23,760 nt of DNA, taken from Magnetococcales bacterium (GTDB lineage Bacteria; Pseudomonadota; Magnetococcia; Magnetococcales; UBA8363). Below the pieces are notes generated by a model that was not told the DNA's origin, ran no database searches, and worked only from the letters and a program-made list of their open reading frames with translations. Positions within the stretch are counted from its first letter, which is position 1. Every line of letters begins with the position of its first letter. Both the position numbers and the translations under genes were made by a program. Location: assembly GCA_015232865.1 (NCBI GenBank), contig JADFYU010000035.1, forward strand, positions 1 through 23,760, read 5' to 3'. Positions 1-6,422 of the stretch are shown here, in pieces.

Positions 1-211
1 GCAAAGCCCCGAAAAAACCAACCCATTTTAACTTATGGTCGTGCAGATATTAACCTGTCAATTAACGAGAGCAAGAGTACTAGGTTTAATAGTGGGGCAA
101 ACAGACTTGCTTTCTACTCGATACTAACACGTAGCAGACCCCATCAATAGTTCCATCGTCCAGGAGTCTGTCGGACTGGACTCTTTATCTCTTAATTCGG
201 TAAACTAACGA
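1..211. other. 5' flank of menA, no gene seen
   Basis: No credible coding region was found on either strand. No strong Shine-Dalgarno or clear sigma-70 promoter precedes the menA start. The stretch is probably the tail of an intergenic region whose other gene lies outside the window. Confidence 0.4.
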
Positions 212-1123
212 ATGGCTAACCGGCTTCAACAGTTCTGGCCTGTTTGGTGGCAGGCCCTGCGTCCCAAAACATTAACCCTTGCGGTGACACCTGTGCTTTG
301 TGCCAACGCCCTGGCCTGGGCCAGTGTTGGATGGGTTGCGCCGCTTCCCATCATCCTGACCCTGATTGCTGCGATTGGTGTACAGGTTGGGACCAACCTG
401 TATAACGATGCCGCAGATTTTGAACGAGGGGTCGACCTGGCCGACCGGATTGGTCCGACCCGTGTGGTCGCCAGTGGCCAGTTGCAGGCCAGGCAGGTCT
501 ATCGAGGCGCCCACTTTGCGTTTTTACTGGCCTGGCTGGCGGGTGGCTATCTGATCTGGCAGGGTGGCTGGTTTATCTTTCTTTTGGCGACACTCTCCAC
601 CCTGGCTGGCTATGCGTACACGGCTGGTCCTAAACCGATCTCAGCCACTCCGTTTGGGGAATGGACGGTGTTCCTGTTTTTTGGCCTGATTGCCGTGATT
701 GGGAGTTATTATCTTCAGACGAAAACAGTTGATGGGGCGGCAATCGTTGTCGGTTGTCTGGTTGGTTTGCCGGCGGCGGCGGTGTTGATGGTCAACAATT
801 ATCGGGACTCCTCCAGTGATGCCCGAGCCGGACGTCGGACCCTGGCCATTGTTACCGGTCCGGTTGTGGCGGCTAGAATATATGCATTTCTGCTGTTTTT
901 CCCCTTTATTTTGCTGCCGCTTCTGGGGCAGTTGATTCCCGGATTTTTGTCCTGGATCTGGTTGCCGCTATTGATGGTCGTGGCCGCCTGGAAAATGGTT
1001 TCAACCTTCAAAAACACCCCCGTCTCACCGATATTCAACCGCTTGTTGGCCGATACCGCTCGCTATCAGGCCCTGTTTGGACTGTTGCTGAGTCTGGCTC
1101 TGATTCTCTCCACGGCTTGGTAG
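212..1123 (+). CDS. menA: 1,4-dihydroxy-2-naphthoate polyprenyltransferase (UbiA superfamily)
   Basis: This is a 303-aa polytopic membrane enzyme of the UbiA superfamily. In the known family, MenA attaches a polyprenyl chain to 1,4-dihydroxy-2-naphthoate, with loss of CO2, to give demethylmenaquinone. The first Asp-rich motif is NLYNDAADFERGVD (residues 62-75), followed by RIGPTRVVASG. The second, NNYRDSSSDARAGRRTLA (about 195-212), is the MenA-type version rather than that of UbiA or heme O synthase. Hydrophobic segments fill the rest, and the length is normal. The ATG is the first after an in-frame TAA at 206-208, and the ribosome binding site is poor. It stands alone on this strand and converges on the HExxH protein with a 14-bp gap. 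No other men gene is visible, so the assignment rests on motifs. Confidence 0.9.
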   Translation: MANRLQQFWPVWWQALRPKTLTLAVTPVLCANALAWASVGWVAPLPIILTLIAAIGVQVGTNLYNDAADFERGVDLADRIGPTRVVASGQLQARQVYRGAHFAFLLAWLAGGYLIWQGGWFIFLLATLSTLAGYAYTAGPKPISATPFGEWTVFLFFGLIAVIGSYYLQTKTVDGAAIVVGCLVGLPAAAVLMVNNYRDSSSDARAGRRTLAIVTGPVVAARIYAFLLFFPFILLPLLGQLIPGFLSWIWLPLLMVVAAWKMVSTFKNTPVSPIFNRLLADTARYQALFGLLLSLALILSTAW

Positions 1124-1137
1124 ATCCGAACTCCAGA

Positions 1138-1680
1138 TCAGATGAAAAAGCGAGCCAGCTCATCCCAAAAAAAATAGAGGGTTGTTATGAGCAGATAAAA
1201 CAAGGTTCCGCCCCATTGAGAAAAAGCAACCTTCAGGTCGGTGGATGAGGGGATGGCGTTTTCCAACAGGATGACCATAATAAAAATATAAATCAGGTAG
1301 GAGAGGGGGGCCTGTTGAATCAGGATGAAAAATTCTTGATCGATGTAATAGGCCAAAATAACCAGCAAAAGGGGAGCTAAAGCCGTGGGCAGGGCGTTGT
1401 AGAAGCGAAGATTGGCAAAAGAGACGCTACCGAGGACCAACCCCCCGCCCAGTTTGGCTTTTGGCCAGACCGAAAAACCACTGGGTCTGGCCAGCAGGAG
1501 CCAGCCGACCAGATAATGCGCCAGCTCATGAAAAAAAGTGCCAATCAGATTGATCAGACCGATTAAAAACCGATTGGCTGTTGTTATCCGTCTGATTCGA
1601 GCCATCAGCAGAACGACAACAATCAAAAACAGACGATTGTCCGGCAGATTTTGAATCGGATTGAGCAGGCCATCAATCAA
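1138..1680 (-). CDS. Small integral membrane HExxH protein, M50-like
   Basis: This 180-aa membrane protein has the zinc-protease motif in FFHELAHYLVGWL (about residues 49-61), inside a hydrophobic segment as in site-2-protease (M50) enzymes. About four to five hydrophobic segments follow. The usual M50 NPDG-type second ligand motif is not obvious; an SSTD stretch (about 145-148) lies near where a third ligand might be. Start: TTG, preceded by AGGA about 6 nt upstream; the nearby ATG at 1688 is out of frame and soon stops. It sits 32 bp downstream of the AEC transporter gene on the same strand and is probably co-transcribed with it. The substrate is unknown and proteolytic activity is inferred only. 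Confidence 0.7.
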   Translation of the reverse strand: MIDGLLNPIQNLPDNRLFLIVVVLLMARIRRITTANRFLIGLINLIGTFFHELAHYLVGWLLLARPSGFSVWPKAKLGGGLVLGSVSFANLRFYNALPTALAPLLLVILAYYIDQEFFILIQQAPLSYLIYIFIMVILLENAIPSSTDLKVAFSQWGGTLFYLLITTLYFFWDELARFFI

Positions 1681-1712
1681 TTGTCATCCTAATAACTTTA
1701 GTAAAAATGCGG

Positions 1713-2630
1713 TTATGGACTAACCCAAAGCATGACCAGGGGCATGGTCAACATGGCCAGCAGCGCTTGACCGGAGATGATCGCCGCCATCAGTGGTGCA
1801 TCTCCGCCCAACTGCCGAGCCAGGATATAAGCTGAAGAGGCTGTCGGCAGGGAGAAAAACAGTACGATCACCTGTAGCTCGACCCCAGAAAGTCCGACCT
1901 GTCTGCCGATAAACCAGGCCAATAACGGCAAAATAAACAGTTTGATCAGGCTGGATCGGGCCATGGCCGGCAGGCTGGCCCCCAAAGCGGTCAGATTCAA
2001 CCCGGCTCCCACCGCCAGTAAACCCAGAGGCAGAGCCGGTTGAGAAAGAATAGATAGAAACGGTCCCGACCAGTGGGGTAGACCGATGCCACTCACATTG
2101 AGCAGTATTCCGATTAGACAACTGACAATCAACGGGTTTTTTGCAATATTTTTCAATAATCCAACGGTTGTTGCCGATTTTTGTGGCGATTTTAAGGCAA
2201 AAATGGTCACACAAAGCACATTGATCAGGGGAATCATGACGGCGATAACCAGGGCGGCAATAATCAAGCCCGGTTCACCAAAAAGCTGTTCGGAGGCCGC
2301 CAGACCGACATAGGTGTTGAATCGGATGCTGCCTTGAAAAATAGAGGTAAAGGCCGGGCCACTGTCGGCCAGCCAGCGGGAGAAGAGCAGGAGCAGCACA
2401 AAGGCTATTACAAGCGGCAATACCACCGAAAGTAATAGGCTAAAACCGGCCACCTGTTCGAAAGGGGCTTGAGCCAGTTTATAGATCAGCAAGGCTGGGA
2501 ACAGGATGAAGTAGGTGAATTTTTCCGCCAGCGGCCAGAAGGCCTGTTCGGGAAAACGCAGATGGTTCAGTCCCGCTCCGGCCAGCACAATCAAAAAAAC
2601 CGGACCCAGCGCATCCAAAATACTGTTCAC
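1713..2630 (-). CDS. AEC-family transporter (auxin efflux carrier/malonate permease type)
   Basis: This is a 305-aa protein with about ten hydrophobic segments arranged in two halves, as is usual for the AEC (membrane transport protein) family. Visible family features are the N-terminal stretch with PVFLIVLAGAGLN, the FNTYVGLAA segment (about residues 104-112) and the C-terminal LPTASSAYILARQLGGD stretch, which is typical of this family. Known members export or import organic acids or other small solutes; the substrate cannot be read from the sequence. The start is GTG at 2630, since the ATG a few codons upstream is out of frame. It is probably the first gene of a two-gene operon with the downstream HExxH protein. 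Confidence 0.85.
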   Translation of the reverse strand: MNSILDALGPVFLIVLAGAGLNHLRFPEQAFWPLAEKFTYFILFPALLIYKLAQAPFEQVAGFSLLLSVVLPLVIAFVLLLLFSRWLADSGPAFTSIFQGSIRFNTYVGLAASEQLFGEPGLIIAALVIAVMIPLINVLCVTIFALKSPQKSATTVGLLKNIAKNPLIVSCLIGILLNVSGIGLPHWSGPFLSILSQPALPLGLLAVGAGLNLTALGASLPAMARSSLIKLFILPLLAWFIGRQVGLSGVELQVIVLFFSLPTASSAYILARQLGGDAPLMAAIISGQALLAMLTMPLVMLWVSP

Positions 2631-2874
2631 AGTTCGGTCACGATCATATCCGGAATCCAGGCTGGATGTTGTGTAATATCGGAGTAGTGCTGCTCATGAT
2701 GAGAGTAGAGCGTGGCTGGTCCGGCGTTGTCAATAGTTTATAAGATATTGTTTTATCAGTTTATTTGTCGGTCGCTACTTGTAACCGTTTTATCATGCTG
2801 ACCTCTTTAATAAAATTCAGTATAGCAAAATCTGGTTGTGATTTGCCCGGATTCTTTTGCTGCCAGACTTGTAA

Positions 2875-2935
2875 AACCCTAAATTCGGCAGTCGCCCCAT
2901 GCGCCTGGCACAATCCGTTGATCCATCGGGAGGTC
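2875..2935 (+). repeat. Palindromic repeat family, single (left) half
   Basis: It begins with AACCCTAAATTCGGCAGTCG, then continues with GCGCCTGGCACAATCCGTTGATCCATC. The second part matches the inner arm of the complete copies at 4800-4969 and 11215-11385. No matching inverted end was found nearby, so this looks like a truncated or decayed copy. A small GGAGGT/ACCTCC hairpin follows directly. Confidence 0.65.
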
Positions 2936-2953
2936 AGAGAAAACCTCCGCACT

Positions 2954-2992
2954 AATCTAAACTATTGCTATTAATTAGTAATAATTTAGATT
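2954..2992. repeat. AT-rich imperfect palindrome
   Basis: The two 19-nt arms match at 16 of 19 positions around position 2973 (outer arms AATCTAAA and TTTAGATT). It is not followed by a T-run as expected for an intrinsic terminator. It may be an operator or a cruciform-forming site, and no function is assigned. Confidence 0.5.
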
Positions 2993-3039
2993 TATGACTG
3001 GATAATGTTAAAGTGGGGGGTCTAACAATAAAAATAAAC

Positions 3040-3166
3040 CTTTTTCCAGGCCAGTTGTGCGCCTGGAAAGAGAAAATCAACGCCAATGGGCTCGGGTTTT
3101 CCCGTGTTTCGCAGGTTATCGAGCCGTTGTACCTAGAAACGGCGGTTGACCAATAATCCAGGGTTT
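3040..3166 (+). repeat. Possible degenerate copy of the palindromic repeat family
   Basis: The left part (AACCTTTTTCCAGGCCAGTTGTGCGCCTGG) resembles a repeat end followed by the usual TGCGC-CTGG block. The stretch ACCTAGAAACGGCGGTTG (about 3130-3147) looks like a second end in direct orientation, and AATCCAGGGTTT (about 3155-3166) like an inverted end. Inner GGCTCG and CGAGCC pair. The similarity is patchy, so this is a tentative call. Confidence 0.3.
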
Positions 3167-3264
3167 AAAAGAGTTGAAAGCTGGTTGCAAATTGTGGATT
3201 GTGGTTCTTGATGGTGATATATTCGCCTAAAAAGAGCGGAATACGTCAGTCTGGATCTATTCTT

Positions 3265-3316
3265 AGAAGATTGTTGTGTCACCAGAAGTTGCAAGAGCAA
3301 TGACCACACAGCTTCT
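3265..3316 (+). ncRNA. Structured leader upstream of nhaA, possible cation-responsive RNA
   Basis: Three nested helices can be drawn by eye: AGAAG (3265-3269) with CTTCT (3312-3316); TGTGTCA (3275-3281) with TGA (3301-3303) and CACA (3305-3308), with one bulged C; and TTGC (3289-3292) with GCAA (3297-3300) closing an AAGA loop. It lies about 80 nt upstream of the preferred nhaA start. Li+- or Na+-sensing RNAs (nhaA-I, nhaA-II, DUF1646 motifs) are known in front of such antiporters, but I could not match this to a consensus. Confidence 0.35.
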
Positions 3317-3397
3317 TCGAAAAAATCTTACATTCAAGTTGAAATGAAGCCCTGTTTTAACACATCCAATAGTATCGTAGAGCATGGGAGGAAGGTC

Positions 3398-4777
3398 GTG
3401 GCTAAGGATTTGAAACATAAGGAAAAGGCAGTTTTTCACGCTCCATGGGAAAAGGCTTTTGATCGCATTCTTCTCCCTTTTGAGGAGTTCATCCACCGCC
3501 AGACCACCTCCAGTCTGATCTTGATGGCTTCGGCATTGTTGGCTCTTGTCTGGGCCAATAGTGGTTTTGCAACCTCCTATCAGCACATGGTCCACACCAC
3601 CATTGGCCTTCAGATCGGTTCGTGGGGGTTGGAGAAAACGCTTCACCACTGGGTTAACGATGGCTTGATGACGCTGTTTTTCCTTTTGGTCGGATTGGAA
3701 TTGAAACGAGAAATTTTGGTGGGGGAGCTTTCCGACCTGCGGCAGGCGGTTTTACCCATTGTTGCCGCCATCGGCGGGATGGTGGTACCGGCCTTGTTTT
3801 ATTGGATGGTGGTGCCGGGTGGCAACATGGCCAGCGGTTGGGGTATTCCCATGGCCACCGATATCGCTTTTGCCATCGGTGCCTTGTCTCTTTTGGGTAG
3901 CCGTGTTCCAAAAGCCCTGGTTACCTTTTTGGTCGCCCTGGCTATTATCGACGATCTTGGAGCCGTGATCGTCATTGCCGTCGCCTACACAGAGCAGATC
4001 CATGGCGGTGCGTTGATGGCTGCCGCTCTTCTGCTGGCTCTGTTGATCGCCATGAACCGCATTGGAGTGCGCAGACCCTTGCCCTATTTTTTCATCGGGA
4101 CCATTTTGTGGTTTGCCCTGCTTAAATCCGGTGTTCATGCGACATTGGCTGGTGTATTGATGGCGTTGACCATACCCGCCAAAGGCAAATATGACACCGG
4201 TTTGTTCAGTCGTCGGGTCAAGGATCTTATGGGCCGTTTCGATACCAACGCCAATGCCGACAAAAATATTATGACTAACAGTCAGTTACAGGGTATTGTC
4301 CAAACCTTGGAAAATGGCATTCATCGGGTGGAGTCGCCGTTGCAGCGTTTAGAGCATGCCATGCACTATCCGGTGGCGTTTTTGATCATTCCGTTTTTTG
4401 CTCTGATCAATGCCGGGGTTCCCGTCGACTTCTCCGCTTTGGGTTCCATTCTTACAGAGCCTGTGACCTTGGGGGTCATGGTCGGTCTGGTAGCGGGAAA
4501 GCTGGTTGGTATCTCCGGATCATGTTGGCTGGCTTTAAAAGTGGGGGTTGGTCAGTTACCGAAAGATGTCCGGTTTACACAAATTATTGGGGTCGGGTTT
4601 CTCAGCGGTATCGGCTTTACCATGTCCATTTTTATTTCTGAGTTGGCGTTCAGTCAAGAACCCGGCTATCTGCTGATGGCTAAAACCGGTATTTTGTTCG
4701 CCTCATTTCTTGCTGGTATTGCGGGCTATTTCTGGCTTTATTATGCCAGCGAGCCCAAACAGAAGCTGGATGGCTAA
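3398..4777 (+). CDS. nhaA: Na+/H+ antiporter NhaA
   Basis: This inner-membrane Na+(Li+)/H+ exchanger supports sodium and pH homeostasis. Family motifs present are FFLLVGLELKRE, the ATDIAFAIG stretch, and ALAIIDDLGAV with the Asp pair that in E. coli NhaA (D163/D164) binds the cation. The C-terminal GIGFTMSIFISELAF is also typical. The protein is of the longer NhaA type, with a hydrophilic insertion around NSQLQGIVQTLENGIHRVESP before the last helices. I prefer the GTG at 3398 (459 aa) because GGGAGGAAGG lies just upstream. An in-frame ATG at 3344 would add 18 residues but has no good ribosome binding site. It is monocistronic, and its stop codon falls in repeat-like sequence. Confidence 0.95.
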   Translation: MAKDLKHKEKAVFHAPWEKAFDRILLPFEEFIHRQTTSSLILMASALLALVWANSGFATSYQHMVHTTIGLQIGSWGLEKTLHHWVNDGLMTLFFLLVGLELKREILVGELSDLRQAVLPIVAAIGGMVVPALFYWMVVPGGNMASGWGIPMATDIAFAIGALSLLGSRVPKALVTFLVALAIIDDLGAVIVIAVAYTEQIHGGALMAAALLLALLIAMNRIGVRRPLPYFFIGTILWFALLKSGVHATLAGVLMALTIPAKGKYDTGLFSRRVKDLMGRFDTNANADKNIMTNSQLQGIVQTLENGIHRVESPLQRLEHAMHYPVAFLIIPFFALINAGVPVDFSALGSILTEPVTLGVMVGLVAGKLVGISGSCWLALKVGVGQLPKDVRFTQIIGVGFLSGIGFTMSIFISELAFSQEPGYLLMAKTGILFASFLAGIAGYFWLYYASEPKQKLDG

Positions 4778-4799
4778 TTGGATGGAATTGGCAGCCTGA

Positions 4800-4969
4800 T
4801 AATCCTGGATTCGGCAGTTGCCCGCACGCAATCGGCACAACCTCTTGATTCACCTGGCAAACTGGAAAAAAGCCTCATCACCAATAAGGGGACTTCGGAT
4901 TTCTCCAGTTGAACAGATAAACCAAACTGTTGTACCGCTACCCCACGGCCAACTGCCAAATTTAGGATA
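4800..4969. repeat. Complete palindromic repeat element (about 170 bp)
   Basis: The left end TAATCCTGGATTCGGCAGTT and the right end (inverse complement TATCCTAAATTTGGCAGTTG) are terminal inverted repeats. The inner parts also pair: GGCACAACCTCTTGATTCACC on the left against the complement of the GGTACAACAGTTTGG-type arm on the right, then CTGG-type blocks nearer the centre. The element would fold into one long imperfect hairpin. It lies between nhaA and the convergent Lys-rich gene and carries no ORF of its own. The same family recurs through the window. Confidence 0.8.
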
Positions 4970-4996
4970 ACGGGAATGCAAGTCATAAAAAGGATT

Positions 4997-5200
4997 TTAT
5001 GGCTTGTATTCAATCAGTTTGGGACTTCCCTTGAGTTTTTTCATCTTTTTCTCTAGCCGGATGATTTTTTTTAATCTCTTGGCCTGTTTTTTTGCAATCT
5101 TTATATCCGACTTCAATGCCTTCTTTTTCTGTTTGTACTCCTTTTTGACCGCTTTCTTTTGCTTTTTAAGGCTGGTTAGCGCAGATGATTTTTTGCCCAT
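4997..5200 (-). CDS. Small Lys-rich basic coiled-coil protein, unknown function
   Basis: This 67-aa protein has 26 lysines and alternating charged and Ala/Leu residues, predicting a long basic helix or coiled coil. No domain is recognised. I chose the ATG at 5200 because AGGA lies 7 nt upstream; a TTG seven codons earlier is in frame but lacks a ribosome binding site. It lies downstream of the FKBP gene on the same strand with an 84-bp gap that contains an inverted repeat (5248-5276). The composition would suit nucleic-acid or polyanion binding, which is a guess. Such biased composition can arise from AT-rich non-coding DNA, but the ribosome binding site and clear start favour a gene. Confidence 0.6.
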   Translation of the reverse strand: MGKKSSALTSLKKQKKAVKKEYKQKKKALKSDIKIAKKQAKRLKKIIRLEKKMKKLKGSPKLIEYKP

Positions 5201-5247
5201 AACGGCTTCCTTTACCGACAATAGTTAGCACACTTTTCGTGTTCCGT

Positions 5248-5276
5248 GGTGGACCGTTTTTTACCCTCCGGTCACC
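5248..5276. repeat. Inverted repeat between the FKBP and Lys-rich genes
   Basis: GGTGGACCG (5248-5256) pairs with CGGTCACC (5269-5276) with one bulge, around a TTTTTTACCCTC loop. It is not followed by a T-run on either strand, so it is not a classical terminator. It could be a processing or attenuation hairpin in a transcript running from the FKBP gene into the Lys-rich gene. Confidence 0.4.
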
Positions 5277-5284
5277 TCCTATGC

Positions 5285-5821
5285 TCATTTAATGCTCAAA
5301 AGTTCGACATCAAATATTAATGTGGCATGGGGTGGTATCAACCCCCGGCCCGCTCCTTGAACGCCATAAGCCAGGTCGCTGGGAATGTAGAAAGTGTAGC
5401 GGGAGCCGACCGACATGAGTTGAAGACCCTCGGTCCAACCGGGTATGACCGCATTGAGAGGAAAGGTGGCGGGCTTGCCTCTTTTCCGGGAGCTGTCGAA
5501 TGATCGGCCATCGAGAAAGGTTCCGTCATAATGGACGGTTACTTTTTCGTCGGATTTGGGTTTGGGGCCGTCGGCACTCTTTTCGATTGAATATTGAAGT
5601 CCGGAAGAGGTGGTAATGACCCCTTCTTTCTGTTTGTTTTTGGCGAGGAAGGCGGTGCCCTCCAGTTTATTTTTCTCCGCCAGAAGCTGGCGACTGCTGG
5701 CGTGTTCGCTCTCACCGCCAAAAAAAGCAAAAGCCAGTTGAGGGGAGCATAAAACCAGGAAAAAAGCCGCAAATAAACATCCAAACTGTCGGGCGGAAGG
5801 TAAGAAGACACGCTTTAACAT
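5285..5821 (-). CDS. Exported FKBP-type peptidyl-prolyl cis-trans isomerase
   Basis: This 178-aa protein has an N-terminal signal peptide (about residues 1-32, ending in LAFA before FF), which predicts periplasmic location. A short charged linker (33-70) precedes a complete FKBP domain (about 72-178). The motifs VTVHYDGTFLDGRSFDSS (94-111), VIPGWTEGLQLMSVGSRYTF (125-144), PSDLAYG and IPPHATLIFDVELL contain the usual active-site Asp, Trp and Tyr. It resembles FkpA/FklB/Mip proteins but has only a short dimerisation region. The start lies 3 bp after the stop of the CNB protein, so the two are almost certainly co-transcribed. It may help fold envelope parts of the neighbouring sensor system. Confidence 0.9.
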   Translation of the reverse strand: MLKRVFLPSARQFGCLFAAFFLVLCSPQLAFAFFGGESEHASSRQLLAEKNKLEGTAFLAKNKQKEGVITTSSGLQYSIEKSADGPKPKSDEKVTVHYDGTFLDGRSFDSSRKRGKPATFPLNAVIPGWTEGLQLMSVGSRYTFYIPSDLAYGVQGAGRGLIPPHATLIFDVELLSIK

Positions 5822-5824
5822 ATT

Positions 5825-6295
5825 TTAGTTCCTATAGATGTCGCTAATTCCATGATACCGAAGCTCTTCGGTTCGGTTGATCAGCCTTTGGCTGAGTAAT
5901 TCGGCGATTCGAGAGAGGACCACATAGCCGATATCCGGGTTGTTCTCCATGTATTGACGCAGTTTTTCGCCATCGATAACCAAAAAATTGGACAGCTCAA
6001 TACACTTGACGACGGCCGAGCGTTTTTTTTTGGTCAACCAGGAAACCTCTCCAAACAGCTCTTCATCCAGAGAGGAGAGCGGGATTGTTTGGGAGTTGTC
6101 AGTCGGTGCAAATTTTTTCCCGACATCAACACGACCACTGATGAGTAGAAACAGGTCGGTATTGTTACTCTGTTCCTCCGCAATAATCGGAGCATCGGGC
6201 ATCACGGTGATCATTTTTGAAAAGGTTGCAATCTGATGCAACGCATCATCGTTGAGGCCAGCAAACAGTTTTGTTTTTTTTAGTGCGTTAATCAT
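5825..6295 (-). CDS. Single-domain cyclic nucleotide-binding protein
   Basis: This 156-aa protein is essentially one CNB (CAP_ED) domain (about residues 10-125) plus a helical C-terminal tail with no DNA-binding HTH visible. The phosphate-binding cassette is LFGEVSWLTKKKRSAVV, keeping the Glu (about 83) and Arg (about 92) expected for cNMP binding. I prefer the ATG at 6295, which has AAGG about 8 nt upstream. A TTG at 6382 would add 29 residues but lacks a ribosome binding site. It lies 127 bp downstream of the adenylate cyclase gene and 3 bp upstream of the FKBP gene, so it is a natural candidate for a cAMP receptor of that cyclase. The output partner is unknown. Confidence 0.85.
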   Translation of the reverse strand: MINALKKTKLFAGLNDDALHQIATFSKMITVMPDAPIIAEEQSNNTDLFLLISGRVDVGKKFAPTDNSQTIPLSSLDEELFGEVSWLTKKKRSAVVKCIELSNFLVIDGEKLRQYMENNPDIGYVVLSRIAELLSQRLINRTEELRYHGISDIYRN

Positions 6296-6379
6296 CGTGA
6301 GCCTTTCTTGGCAACCGGCTGGACTGTTGTAAGGGAACACATTAGACAAAAACAGGCTACCATATTCTGGTTGTCTTGG

Positions 6380-6412
6380 CAAAAACTGACGCAGCGAGGC
6401 GTTGGTAGGTCA
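6380..6412 (-). terminator. Weak terminator-like hairpin after the cyclase gene
   Basis: On the minus strand, CTGA and an inner ACGC pair with GCGT and TCAG, followed by TTTTT. The helix has an asymmetric internal loop, so termination would be partial at best. It would separate the cyclase from the CNB-FKBP pair. Confidence 0.25.
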
Positions 6413-6422
6413 GCAGGCCGCA

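Larger units (their letters stand above)
2631..3264. other. Gene-free intergenic region with repeat remnants and palindromes
   Basis: This lies between the divergent AEC transporter and nhaA. It holds one half copy of the palindromic repeat family (2875-2935), a possible degenerate copy (about 3040-3166) and an AT-rich palindrome (2954-2992). The short ORFs here run through repeat sequence and have no ribosome binding site or recognisable composition, so none is called as a gene. Confidence 0.6.

Noticed and set aside
2761..2974. Overlapping ORFs of 63 and 69 codons on both strands
   Set aside because: They translate repeat and AT-rich palindrome sequence; both strands are open by chance.
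4774..5013. 79-codon minus-strand ORF across the 170-bp repeat
   Set aside because: It consists almost entirely of the palindromic element and has no start signals.
5166..5288. 40-codon minus-strand ORF starting in an ATGA overlap with the FKBP stop
   Set aside because: The overlap hints at coupling, but the ORF runs through an inverted repeat and the start of the Lys-rich gene in another frame, and its composition is nondescript.
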